A DNA stretch of 64,000 nt from Chrysoporthe austroafricana (lineage: Eukaryota > Ascomycota > Sordariomycetes > Diaporthales > Cryphonectriaceae), in assembly GCA_001051155.2 (NCBI GenBank), contig JYIP02000005.1, positions 3,968,001 through 4,032,000 of the forward strand. Reading direction: 5' to 3'. The notes under the pieces are model-generated. The model did not search any database and was not told the origin of the DNA. It worked only from the letters and a program-made list of their open reading frames with translations. Made by a program: the position numbers and the translations under genes. Position 1 is the first letter of the stretch; each line of letters begins with the position of its first letter. Positions 12,732 through 24,799 of the stretch are shown piece after piece.

Positions 12732-14839
12732 CTCGCGACCTCTTGTGGCTTTTGCAGGTTGGCTCTGGTAGTGCTGAGTGAGGGAGGCGCTACCTGTTTC
12801 GACGTTGGTGGTGCCCTCGATCGCGGTGGTTTTGGCTTAAGCGAAGGATGGCGTCTACCAACAGACGGGCGCCCTTGCGCTGACGAAGCTCATTTTTGGG
12901 GGGTATAATGCTGTCACCTTGTCAACCTGCCGTTCCATGACCTAACCTGGCCGTTGGGCAGGGCCACATGGCGGGCATCAACAGACATGGCCACGAAGCA
13001 GTATTGCTTTTCCCGTACCTGCTTCAACACACCCCCCCCCCTTCTCTTTTCTTCCAATCAGTCGAGAACAGACGGTCCCGCAAGACACGTGTGAATGCTC
13101 GCGGGGGCCAAGACCACTGCGAGCTGAGCGACAGTGGCCTTCTCGATCCGTACCTGCATAGCTTAGGTCCGCCTGGCGCTAACGTCTGCAGGTCGTGCCT
13201 ATCGTGCCTAAGCGAAGCTGACAGGTAAGATCACTCTCATGCCCCGCCCAGCACGTGATGAGCGCGGTGCGGCGCCGTCCTGATCTGAAGCCGAAGCCCA
13301 CCCCGGCCTCTGTAAGACCAGCTGTAGTGCCGCCACACTGCCGTCGTCGATTGGCCGCGGCCGCCGTCTGGCGGGTGGCATCGAGCAGCCCGCGGGCAGC
13401 CTCGGGCCGGTCGAATCAGGTCGCGCGACGCCCGTCTCAAGTTCGAACGACGGCTGCCGTGTCAGGGTCCTCGTCAGACGTCCGATCTCGAGAGACAGAG
13501 AGAGAATGAAAAACACCCGGGGGCCGTCTAGGACGTTTCGTGGAAATTGATACATGGGGCTCCAGGAAAGAGCGGTGAGGGCGCCGAGGCTCTCTCGATA
13601 GACACGGTTAGTGTGCCGAGGGAATTCCGAGCTGCCGGGTCCAGGCGGGCTCATGAGTAAGTTACATAGTACGTCCGTACACGCTTAGGACCCCTTCAGG
13701 GCCTCAGCGGGTCTCCAGCGATGTCGCCTGCATCGTGCCCGGCGCGAGCCCTCCAACACCTGTTTCGGCCCTGCATTGGTGCTTATGCAGGATGTTGGAC
13801 CGGATCTCGCCACGTACGTATGTGCTCTGAGAAGCATGCGGTCTCTCATCACCGTCGCCGCAGGGAGAAAGTCTAGCCTCGCTCTGCGCGCGAGAGGAGA
13901 GAGGGAGGGAGGGCTCAGCTGTGAGGGGCCGACCTGTCTGTCACGCTGAGCGTATCGCCCCAGAAGCGAAGGATTCCGTCAATGCCATCCTCCGACAGAG
14001 CGAGTGCCTGCCGGACTGGAGGCCGTGCTGGCAAGCTCTGGAGGGGGGGGGGCCAAGCTAACCGCGGGGCGCGCCCTCGAAGGATCGCAGAGCCTAAGCG
14101 ATCTGCTGTCTCGCACTCGGCGTCTCGGACAAAAGTTCGTTGCAGGTGGGCGGCGTTCTCAGTAGATACTAGTAGATAGCACTGTCCCTGCCGAGCCGTC
14201 CAGGTGGGAACACCTGGCGAAAATGTTCCTCGCATGGCCAGGCGTTCGTGTGTGTGCGCGTGGCTGCCTCGCGGATAGATGGGAGCTGTGGACCGGCCAC
14301 GCAGACAGCCTTGCGTAAGGAGATGCAGCGGGTTGAGACGGCGGACGCGTGGGACGCCCAGCTCTGCGTCAGGGCGGCACGGCCCTGGCTGCGTAGGTAC
14401 CAAACAGGTGCCGTAGTAGGCAGTAGGACCGCCGGCAGGACGCCGCATCGCATCGCGGCCCTGGTTCGTCTCAAGGGTAGTGCGTGGTGCTGCGATCCCC
14501 CGCCCGCCGAAACGCCGCCGGCAGATGCTCGGCTGTGTTTCAACGCGGAGTCAGCAAACAGACGCAACAACAACAGCAGCGACAACAACAACAAACAACA
14601 ACCACGGGCTCGAGCGGTCTCATCTCGGACGTCAGCGCAGGACAGCGCCGTACGTCCGAGGGGGAGCCACGCGGCCGTCTCGTCTGGCAGCCGTTGAGCG
14701 GGGGCAGAAGCAGGTATGTGACACGACCACCGATCGCCATCCCCTCCCGTGCGTGCACGTGTGTCACGCGGCTATGCCATGCACGATCTGATCTGCTCAG
14801 ACACGCGGACGGCGACAGCGCAGCACCGCACAGCATTAG

Positions 14840-15058
14840 CACGGCACGGCACGGCACAGCGCAGCGCGCGAGATGGGATGGGATGGGACAGGATGGAGCT
14901 GGATGGCAGTATGGGTGGCAGTGGGTGGATGCCACTGGATGGATGCCACTGGATGGAGGGAGGGCGTGCCGTCTCCTCTCCTCCGCCGGTTGTTTGGGGA
15001 CGTGCGCGAAGGTGGAGCAGGCGTGCCAGGCACCAGGCACGCAGGCACGCAGGCACGC
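14840..15058. repeat. Cluster of unrelated minisatellites
   Basis: Four short arrays lie within 220 bp: CACGG-type pentamers (14840-14857), GATGG-type units (about 14872-14905), a 14-bp unit GGATGCCACTGGAT present twice in tandem (14927-14954) and an 8-bp unit AGGCACGC present three times (15035-15058). Confidence 0.85.
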
Positions 15059-17096
15059 CAGAAGGGAAGCGACCACGTCCCCGCCAGATAGCGGGTCGTT
15101 CCATGAGGCCCTGTCCCTGCCCCGCCCGCTGCTGCTCACGGGCCCCTGACCCTGCTTCTGGCCCTGGCGTGGTCCGTGCCCAGGCGCGGCGCGGGGGATC
15201 TGTGCTCTAAGTGAAGTACTACGCATCCTAGCACCGCGCTATGTCCCTACCGAGTAATCCGCAGATGCTGCTTCAGCATGGTGCTCGCAGTAGCTCTGGC
15301 ACCGGCGCCGTCCATCCATCCTCACCACCTGGAATCAAGGACGAAGATGCAGCAGCTCCGCCTTCCCGACGGCCGGACCGCCGCAGGGACGATGTAGCAT
15401 GCGCGGCTTACTGATGGGCCGAACCAGACCTTCAGGACCACCCGGTGGACACCTTCGCGCCGTGGATATCAGTGGCGATCCTCCTCTGCGTCCCTGGCGA
15501 TGGCGACGTTCTAATTACACAGTACTGCGGTACAGAGCAGAGAGCACTCTTCCCTCGGCCGCGCGTACCAAACTCATCGGCTCCTCGCCCCACCAGCCCA
15601 GCGTCGCATCCAGACCTTCATGTGATGCCTGCCACAGTCTGTGTGCTGCTGCATACGCCGCACGCCTTGGCAGCCTCTACACACCCAACCATGGTATACT
15701 ACGACCACCCTCGGCCCTCTCTACTATGTCCAGAGTAGCTTCGGGGCCAGGCCAAGGCACGGGCTCACATGTCCATGGCCCGCATCTCTTCTGGTTCCTG
15801 AATCATCACCACCACCACCACAACCATTACCACCACCACTGCATCCCGGGCGCAGGCCTCCCAGAGCCTGTCTCAGACACCGGTCACGACGGCTGCCCGC
15901 GCTGGCACTGTACCTTGCAGCCGCCCGCGGGCCTCACGCCCTCGGTCGCCGCTGGGGAGATCGACACATCGGCTACCACGTACCAGCCAGCCTGCCCGCA
16001 CCACCGCGCGCAGAGGCTGGATACGAGAAGGACGCCCTCCCCCCGCGGCGCGCCCAATGGCCGCCATCCACAACGCGGGGCGGGTGTCTCGGTGTTCTAG
16101 TCAGGAAGTCACCCTCCCCGGGCCCTGGGCTTAGCTGCGTCCAAAGGATTCGCATCCCATCGAGTCAGTCAGCCTCTCGATGCCCAGGCGGCGCCCGTTA
16201 GCCTGCGATGTGGTATACTCCTCCTCGTAAAACACGCTACGACCGACCTGCTGTGCGGAGAGGTCGGCTGTGTGGGCCGGGTTCTTATCCACATCCCGTG
16301 GCCGCAGGGCATATCCTCGGGAATATGGGATTCTCACCTACCATAATACCTGCGCAGCACACGCTATAGCGGCCGATCTGAGGCCCTCCCGTGACTAAGT
16401 GTTCACGCTCCGTTACTTTCGTCCCATCACGTACACAAGGGCTTGTCCCTTACTGCATCCGGCACAAAAATAGGTCATGACCTGAGTCGAGTCGCCGTCT
16501 TGTCACCGCCAGTGTCCATGCGCACGTTCGCTTCCTATCCCATCGTAGTGAGGAGCGCGAATCCATCCCGACAGGAGCATCGCGCGCGCGCGACAGCCTC
16601 TCGCTGTCCAGCAAACGGTAGTCTTCCCGCCGTCATCCCAGATGCGGCTGATGTTCGAGGCATAGACGCCAGCCAGGCTGGGCACCTCCGCAGCGCGCAC
16701 GGCGACAGGTCTGGTCAATGAACTGTCGACCCGGCGTGATGGGGCTGTTGGCTGGTGAGGCGGTCATGCTTGGCTGCAGTCTGGCGACTGTGCTCTCTGG
16801 CGCTGCGCCGTACGTGCAGGCTGAATCCTCAGGCCCCTCGCCAACCACTGACAGCACCTGGTCAGACACCACCACGTTCCCTCATCTGACTGATACGTTA
16901 CCAGTCCGAGGTCGCAAGCGTGTCACGACACCCGTGGTCCTCAACGTCGCCGGGCCTTTTTTTCAATCGTTTCTTTTTTGGTCCCGACGTCGCCCCGACG
17001 CTGCTGCTGGTCCCCTTGCATCGGAAAATCCCTAGCCGGGGTCGCGAGTTGGATTCCTCCTCGTGGTGTGGGGTTGGCAGCAGGAGGGGGAGAAAG

Positions 17097-17124
17097 AAAA
17101 AAAAAAAAAAAGAGAGAGAGAGAG
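17097..17124. repeat. A15 run followed by (GA)n
   Basis: Fifteen A followed by about seven GA dinucleotides. Confidence 0.9.
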
Positions 17125-19128
17125 GCACCTGGGGCCTGCTATTGGCTGCGGCGTAGATTACATATGCAACCACATCTGCGAGCACTTCCGCCTGCTAGCT
17201 GATCTGGCCGCTACTAGCACACACACCGCGGGTGCCACCTGGCACCGCCCATACCTGGTACCTCGGCGGTCCCTGACAGAAGCAGCTAGCCGGCGAGCTT
17301 GTCACCAGCCTGCATGCTCCGGAACCCTCGATTACGGGCAGGCATTGGCCCTCCGGACCACTCCAGCTATCGAGGTCCAGGCCTAGTCGGGGCGTCCTCG
17401 GGAGCTGAGATGGCGAGCAGAGGAGCAGAGGAGCAGAGAGAGGATGGATAATTTCATGCCCAGAGCCAGCTGGCATCGTCTGGCCGGCTCGAGGACCGTT
17501 CGGTGTAGAATCTGGACCGGAGGGCTCGTGGGACCGGCACATGCTGCGTGTCTGTCTCACGGCGTCCAAGACTCATGCCTCGTCGACTCACCTAGGGGGG
17601 AAACCACTGGAGCACCGGCCCAGGCCCATCCTTGCTGCCACTCAGCACATACCCAGCACGTCCTCGTCGTCACCTTGGGAGCACCAGGGCTGACCGGTGA
17701 CGCTGCTCTGCTCTGCTCTGGGGGCAGATCGCCGGCCGCCCTGCCTATCGCAGGACCACAGGACCGAACCTGTGGGCCACCTTGCGAGCTGTCAACCAGC
17801 AAAAGCAACGATGTCTCCCTTCGGTTCCGGCAGCAGGAACCAGAAGTCGGTTGGATCCGGTTGACAGCACGAGTCTTCGAGATACAGTAATTCCGTGCCC
17901 CTGCCGCTAGACCGCAAGGAGAATTCCACATTACCCCCCCCCCCACCAGGCATCCTAGTGGTGCTACCATGGAAATAAAATAGTGCATGGTACGTACCAA
18001 CCATAGCACTGCGGGTACTGTGGTACCTCCCAGCAGTACTTACCTCGATACCCAGCACGGCGTCCCACTAGGTCCCCACCACCACCACCACCTGATGAGC
18101 TTCTCCTCTATTGAAACAGCTAAAAACTTGGCTGATAGTGCCGCCCCTCCCCCTTCCTCGCTCGCTCTGGTACCATAGTACATATACTCTTGAGACCGTC
18201 GCTCCAAACACACCGACTCGCCCGGCTTCACACCACCGCGCGTGTGTGTTGCGGCAGGCTGAGAGGTACGGGGCACCCATTCTCCCTCCCCTCGACACCC
18301 ACATCCGTCCACGGGTCGACCCTGTCAGGAACCGGTACCCAGCCTATATGACTTACACGGCTGCGCAGCTGATATGATATACGCTGCTCGCCTCGCCACC
18401 CCGGATGGTTTAAAGGTCTAAGGGAGGCACCTCGCCCTCGCCCTGCCCCGGATATCTCCCTGCTCGCTGGTTAAGGTTGGTGATCCTCGAGATCTCTCTT
18501 GTGATCTGAGCGCCGCCGTACCTGGATCTTTCGCTCGTTTCCCTCCTCCTCACACAGCAACACCATCCCTCTCCCGCCCGGTGAAGAAGTGCCGTCTGGG
18601 GATCATTGCTGGCTCGGCTGGTTAGTCTGCTGTTCTCCTTCCATCCTCTGCGCCGGCTCCTCGTCCATCCTTGTCTGCCGATTCCCCTGGCCGTGGGGGA
18701 CCACGGTGCCTCGGGAGAACTGAGTATATTGTGTGTCCAAACTCAAAAAAAGGCGGACTCCTGATACTCGGGGATCCTGCCCGCCCATCCGCGGCCGGCC
18801 GGGCTGTTGAGTTAGTGACGATTCACGGTGCTCACTTGGCTCTTTGGTGGTACACGATATATCTAGCCACTGTCCCCGTGATATTGTGCTGGTCGTTGAT
18901 ACAGCACTTCCCGTCACTGGCGGCCGCTCGGAGATTCGAGGACGACGCACATCTTGGCAGAGCTCATAATACTAACGAGCGATCCAGTCTCAAAAACCGA
19001 TGGCCGCGTAGCAAGCGGGTGCTTGGTGAAGCCTCGACCGAACCTGGACAGAGTCTTCACAGAGACGAGGCCCCATGCAGGCGTTCTTAACCTGACTCTA
19101 TGCTAGAGAGCAGGCACACGGCGTTCCC

Positions 19129-20238
19129 ATGAGGCTTCAAGACCCGGACCCCTCCCACGCCGGGAGCGACCTGACTTTGGGCCTGGACGTTGTGCCATCC
19201 TCTGCCCCTGAGGTACCCACATATACAGCCTTCGACGCGGCTTCCACCACGGCGGCATCTACCCGGGCCACCACGCAAGGATCCTACACATCTACACCTA
19301 GCGCCGCCTCGAGCAGCGGCTTCACGTCCGTGCGCAGCGCGGCTGCAGCCACGTCGGGCACCACGGGCACCGGGGACAACCAGGGCGGCTCCAGCGACGG
19401 GCACCGGTCGACCGTCATCATCCTCAGCACGGTCCTGCCCACCATCGGCCTGATCATGATCGCCGGGGGGATCTGGGCGTGCCTGCGGTACCGGCGGAGA
19501 CGCTCCTCGCGGCTGTTCAACCGCGGTATCACGCCGATCGGGGACGACGAGATCGAGACCTGGAAGGGCCGCCGCAGCGAGAAAGCGCCAGAGGACGGCC
19601 AGGAGCAGCGTTATACCACACGGCCCTCGTCATCATCAGCAGCGGCGGCAGGGGCACGGGCGGCAGGGGCAGACAGCAGGGGCCACCAGAAGCAGGAGTC
19701 GACCAGCTCGGCCAAGAAGCCCCCCAGCGTGATCGTGTACGCGCGCAAGTCCGAGGAGCAGTGGGTGCGGTCGCCGTCGACGCCCGGCCACTACGGCAAG
19801 ACGAGCTGGGACGGCGGCAAGACGAGCCTCGACAAGGAGCTGCCCTTCACGCCCATCCAGGCCCGCGCCCCGAACGCCCGCGAGGGTCTGACGGACGAGA
19901 GCGTCCCGGGCGACGTGCCCTTCATCCAGAGCCCGCCCATCCGGCACCGCGCCTCCCGCCTGTACAAGCCGCCGCGCGCCCCGCAGCCGACGCACGCGCG
20001 CAACAAGAGCTCGCGTTCGAGCTCCAGCCTGCGCCGCCTCGGCGAGGGCGCCCCCTTCGCCGACGCCGACGAGTACCGCAGCTCGCACGAGTACCACCAG
20101 GCCCGCTCCCGCGGCTGCTCCGTCTCGTCGCCGCCCGCACCCCGGCTCTCGCTCTCGAGTGACTGGCCCGACGGCACCGGCGGCCTGTCCCCCCGGCCCC
20201 TCGTCCGGCCTGAGGAGATCGGGCGCGCCATCGGCTGA
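19129..20238 (+). CDS. Single-pass membrane protein with Ser/Thr-rich ectodomain; 5' end uncertain
   Basis: A protein of 369 aa from this ATG. Residues 30-95 are Ser/Thr/Ala-rich and probably O-glycosylated. A transmembrane segment (TVIILSTVLPTIGLIMIAGG) spans about 95-117, followed by a basic stop-transfer YRRRRSSR. The tail begins with LFNRGITPIGDDEIETWKG, a juxtamembrane motif I recall from uncharacterised fungal single-pass proteins, then a long disordered Arg/Ser/Pro tail. The polarity implies an outside N-terminus, yet no signal peptide is seen. A TGA at 19093 closes the frame upstream, so either TM insertion is signal-anchor-like or a 5' exon is missing. Codon use is strongly GC3-biased, which supports coding. 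Function unknown. It converges with the receptor-like gene at 22919-24799. Confidence 0.75.
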   Translation: MRLQDPDPSHAGSDLTLGLDVVPSSAPEVPTYTAFDAASTTAASTRATTQGSYTSTPSAASSSGFTSVRSAAAATSGTTGTGDNQGGSSDGHRSTVIILSTVLPTIGLIMIAGGIWACLRYRRRRSSRLFNRGITPIGDDEIETWKGRRSEKAPEDGQEQRYTTRPSSSSAAAAGARAAGADSRGHQKQESTSSAKKPPSVIVYARKSEEQWVRSPSTPGHYGKTSWDGGKTSLDKELPFTPIQARAPNAREGLTDESVPGDVPFIQSPPIRHRASRLYKPPRAPQPTHARNKSSRSSSSLRRLGEGAPFADADEYRSSHEYHQARSRGCSVSSPPAPRLSLSSDWPDGTGGLSPRPLVRPEEIGRAIG

Positions 20239-22918
20239 GGGAGGAACTGCGCTCAGTGTAGGGCGCGGGGACGCTAGGGCCGCACCTCGACAAGAGGCGC
20301 GGTCAAGTCGCGACGATGAATCTTTTTCCTCGACTGGGATGCTGTCATCATCCCGCCCGATCATAACCGCATACATCAGATCAGATGCCAAGTTCGGATG
20401 AAAACCGCATCAATGTCTTAAGGATTTGATGCTATCCGAGCCCAGGTCAAGAAGCATTCTCCCTTTCGGTGACTCTGAATCATGGCTCAAGAGGTTGCAC
20501 TCGCTCAGCATCGGAGCCCGCATGTCACCCACCCACTGTTGGTCAGCCGTCAATACCCAACTCAAACTATACCGCCGTCCCGGCATTCCCCGTCAGAACT
20601 TTGAACTTTGGAAGGCTTCAACATGGGGGCCTTTTACTCGCCACCTCCCAGCTCGGCATGCCACTGCCGCAGCGCCCGGTGCGACGCAGCATCCTGGCCC
20701 AGCTGGAACCGCCGAGCAACCCAAACCTTATCCCCGTCTCTTAAGATCATTCTCCTGATCCCCCATCACCACTCTTACCCTCACCCCTGACCCTACGGCC
20801 AGCCCGTCGTGGGGGATGGCAACGCACAGTTTGGAAGCAAAGCCGAAGAAAGAAACAACGGAACCACTCCCCCCATTTTTTTTTTCATCATGTATTTTCA
20901 TGAAGTCACGAGAGGGAGGATAAGTGTGGAGGATATACCCAATACTTGCGGGGCGAGATCGACAGCGGGCGGGGCCGTGTCTGATATAATGCGTTGTGTG
21001 TATGTTTGCGTGTGCGTGTGCGTGTGCGTGTACAGCCTCGCTGGACTGCGAGGCGCGTGTGTTCTGGGGGCTCTCGTTTGCTTATCAGTCAGTACCTGGC
21101 CGCTCTCTCTCTCTCTACCTGCGCGCACCATCAGCATTCATAGGCGATGTCCCTGGTTGCGCACGTTGAAACAGAAGCTCGCGGCGCCTGCCGCGGCCCC
21201 GGAAGGAGTCTTTTTCGTTTTGTATATATTCGACTCGGGAACGTGCAAGAATGCATAAACAGATTTTCTTGTGTGAGAGAATACAGATCTTCCCAACTTT
21301 CCCTCGAGGTGCACTCAGAGACTCAGGTCCACATAGCAAGCGATTTTTCACACCACACCCGATCGGCCTCACGTAGACGGGCAGCTTTCTCACCCCTTCC
21401 CCCCATTCCCTCTATGGTAGAGAACCTCCTGCGGAACATCGTCGCCTCCCGCGTGATCAAGTTCTGTAGAATTGTCTTTCGCGGGAGCATGGGCCTGTGG
21501 CAACTTGTGTCTCGTATCCGGCACCCCACGCAATTCTCTGCCGTGAACGTGTGCCGGTCATGCGTGAGGAGTCGCCTCTCCTCGTCGGTCTCGAGCCGGC
21601 GCACCTGACGCGCGACCCTGTGATGCCTCCGCACCGAGTCATCCGGAGCTCCCATCTCCAAAGCACGCACTGCCGCCCCCCTAAACCGCTTGCCCTCCCC
21701 CCCGGCCATCGGCAGATGTGCCCGCGGACGGGGGGCCCACGTGCCAGAAATACATGGGTTGGTACAGCTCCGTGCTGTGTGACAGTCTGATTTGTCTAGG
21801 AACTAGACTGGAGGTCTCTGGTAACCCCCCCGCGCCCACTCCAAAGCGCATTGTTTATCCGTCGATATCGTGCGACACAGGGGGTTTGAGGTGCAATCAT
21901 GCTTGTTCCGTTCTATACTGTGTGATATTTTTGGCCCGGGTTGATGGTGCCTGCCTTGGCGAACTGCTGTAGAAGTTGCTCCCAGTCCGCCTGAAGGTAT
22001 CGAAAGACGGTGGACTCTTAGAAAGGGGGGAGGGGACCTACATTGGGACGCATATGGCAAATGTGATGGGCAAATGGAACCAAGTGACTCGGTACTCCCC
22101 AAATAGATGAGGTATATCGGACTGCTCCTGGTCCGCCTATCTCATTGGTCTGTTCGTATGTCCTCAAGGCCTTGCAGTGATCGACTTGGACTCTCCAGCC
22201 ACCAACATGTCCATGGAGGTTCTGAAGCGAGAAGGTAGGCGTGGTCTTCGGTACAGGCCTAAGGTCAAAGAGTTGGCTGTCGAGACGTTCCGGAGCTCAT
22301 AATTCTGTCTCGGGGCGTTAATTTTCTCAACGACGCCTCCTGATGTCGTGTGGTAGCATGGCATACCAGGGAGCCACGCCAGTACGGGCCATGTATCATT
22401 GTTGTCATATCCCGTCACAATGGGAATGAATTATGCTAGCTAAATTGCGACGCGAGGACCGGGCTACCACAAGCGTCGGGTTCTGGGCTGGATTTGTAGC
22501 TTGGTTGCACATCCAAGGACCGTGATATCTCAGCAGGCAGAGCTTGAGCGCGCGAAAAACGTGACTCTGCACACGGATGCAAATCCATCTATCGCAGTGG
22601 CGGTAAGAGTCATACCCCCGATGCTGATTGAAGTCGAGTCTGGCTGCCAGACTTCTGCCCATCCGAGAACTTCTGCTCCCAGGTCTGTCTGAATATACTC
22701 GGCCATCAGCAGTGTAGTCCTATGTCCGCTAGGTTAATTACTTGAAAGCGACTCTCCGAAATACTGGGATCGGCTAAGTAGCAGAAGGGGGTTTGTCACA
22801 GTAGTCCTCCAATCCTCCCATCCTCCTCCACTGTGGCCTCATCTAAATTGGTATCTTCTCTCACGACTTCCAATTTCCTTGACTCGCTTTCCGACCAATT
22901 CTCTTGTCTTCTTAGCCA
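20239..22918. other. Intergenic region between convergent genes
   Basis: Carries the 3' flanks of both neighbours. GC falls relative to the upstream gene, and no ORF shows a motif or a plausible exon chain. It holds a TGTGCG microsatellite at 21005-21032. Confidence 0.55.
21005..21032. repeat. (TGTGCG)n microsatellite
   Basis: Alternating TG/CG hexamers, about four copies. The alternating purine-pyrimidine order is of the type that can form Z-DNA. Confidence 0.85.
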
Positions 22919-24799
22919 TTAGCCATTAGAAAAAGGGATTGCGAAGAAGGCGTTCTGCTGAATGCCAGCGGCACCAGTCACCAGCCGAGGAAACATGCAT
23001 TCCTTGACTGGTCGTCTCAGCCGCCTGCCATGAAGCCTCAGTGACCTTGAGCAGCGTGGCTGCCCTCCCCTGCGGCCTGGCTGCGGCCGCGATGCCCAGT
23101 GCAGCTCCGTCGGGCTCCCCTCGGCCCTTAGCTCAGTCGGCTTCGTCACGGCGTTCAGCTCCGCCGACCTGATCCCGGGGCTCTCCCATTGCGAGCGGGC
23201 TTGCACGACCTCAAGCCGCAGTCGCTGTATGCTCTCCTGCATGCCCGCCACCTCGAGCTGCCTCCGGCGCCGCCACCTCTGGCGCCAGATGAGGAACACC
23301 GCCGCCGCAATGACTAGCACGCCTGCCATCCCGCCGCTCACGGCGCCGGCGAGGCTCGCGATCGAGACGGTATCGGCGTGGGAGATGGGCGTGGCTGCGC
23401 TGGTGGCTACAGCGTTGCTGATGGCGCTGTTGCTGGGCGTTATTGTGGTGCTTACGCCCTGTACAGCAGCGCGGTCTGAGGCTTGCCAGTTGATCTGGAT
23501 CTGCCCAACCTTGTCAGCGGCCCAGTCTGTTCCGAGTAGAGTCAGAGTAGGAGAACCGCAGCCTTTCTTGAGCCTCCGGAGAGGAGGAGGGGCGTGCAGC
23601 GTGAAAGGTTCCTCCGACAGCGGCTGAAGGGATCTGCCACGCAGAGCAATTCGTCTGCCGCTGTCACGGACGACTGCCTGAGGACCACTTACCATGGGCG
23701 CGTAGACCATGAGGGCTGTGACCGTAGAGACATATGTTGTCGGATAGACCAGATTATTGGTTCCAGTGGTGAAGTAGGATTGGGACCATATCATCGGGTA
23801 TGTGCCCTCTCCCGGCGCTATATCACCTGAGGGCCAGTCGCAGGTCGCTGTAACCAGGCTGGCACCGTCGCTGACGCTCGTCGAGCATGTCTGCCCCGGC
23901 GCTGTGCCCGAGACAGAGTTTCCGCACGAATATCCCCTTTCAATAATGGTCAGAATCCTGAACCCAGCATATTCGACATCGACGGCATGGCAGGTATTGG
24001 CTCAACAAGAGATGCCTTACGGCCAAAGCCGGTGGCTTTCAGTCCGCGTTTTGAGGCGATTGGCCGTGAGTTCGGGAGACGAGCAATCTGACCGCCCTTC
24101 GGACGTCTTCGTGTTGGGGAGGATCCTCGACGAATCCTCTTATCCATGGAACGACATACCACTGTCTGACCCGGATCACACCAATCGTCTGGTCTGCCGG
24201 GCCGCGACACCTCTTGCTGAGCGTACCTGGTTGGGCAGAGAATCTGGAGATGTTCGGTCACGTACGTTGGGCAACACCCGATTGCTTCCGGAGATCAGCA
24301 CACGCTACGCCTCCGGCTGGAAGATCCTAGGGGACTCACCAGTCTCCCCGTCGACTATCGAGAACTGATTCGGCCACTCGGCAATCACGCCACCGGTCGC
24401 GCTGCAAGCACTATAGTATCCGGATGGGCAGACGAATGCCGGGGAATAGAACCCCCAGCCGTGGAAGGGTGTCGATGGGGCGGCGGCATTCGGGGTCGTG
24501 TCTGGCCAGCACGCCGTGTTGTCATGCACTGCGTAGGGCTCGAAGGGTCAACACACGGCTCACATCCAACCATAAGACAGCCAAGAGTCCGGGCTGGCCA
24601 TGTACTGACTATTATTGTCGGCATTTGTCTGGCACACCTGGCCTCGCCAAGCCATAATTAGATTATTGCTGTCTCCGACCCAGAGCGCATAGCCACACGA
24701 GGCCGGTGGTGTGAACGTCGTGGTCAGGGGCCCGAGGATCGTACGAGGCTGGTCGGTGAGAAATACAGTGGACGATGTGGAGGTCGAGGTGGACGTCAT
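22919..24799 (-). CDS. Cys-rich single-pass membrane (receptor-like) protein, five exons
   Basis: Model: exons 24799-24638, 24538-24340, 24284-24266 (19 nt), 23936-23693 and 23500-22919, all GT-AG and in frame, 401 aa. The ectodomain has TTTFTPPASC, a WRGQ block, SPAFVCPSGYYSAC, then IGCCPTGYSCGNSVSG, which exists only if the 19-nt exon is used. VYAPM joins IQINWQASD at the last junction. This layout matches a large uncharacterised fungal family of Cys-rich ectodomain plus one TM helix. The TM helix (about 258-279, GGMAGVLVIAAAVFLIW) is followed by RQRWRRRRQ and a predicted coiled or charged tail. No clear signal peptide; the N-terminus is Ser/Thr-rich. The first intron (donor after WRGQ, GAG acceptor) is the least certain. 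The last 60 residues are Arg-rich and could be mis-modelled. Confidence 0.78.

Larger units (their letters stand above)
10187..19128. other. Gene-poor, GC-rich region of 8.9 kb
   Basis: I find no ORF with a domain motif, and no consistent exon chain on either strand. ORFs of 150-230 aa occur but overlap each other in several frames, as expected of GC-rich non-coding DNA. It contains homopolymer G runs (12414-12423, 12719-12731), a minisatellite cluster (14840-15058), a CAC-rich stretch at about 15800-15845 that reads as poly-His, and an A15-(GA)n run (17097-17124). The first few hundred bases are probably the 3' UTR of the bHLH gene. The last part is probably promoter, and perhaps missing 5' exons, of the gene at 19129. 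Confidence 0.55.

Noticed and set aside
14484..15226. 221- and 228-codon ORFs on opposite strands
   Set aside because: They overlap the minisatellite cluster and mirror one another, with no domain.
15399..16100. 233-codon ORF with a His-rich stretch (HHHHHHNHYHHHC)
   Set aside because: The His run comes from a CAC repeat. The rest has no motif, and overlapping frames are equally open.
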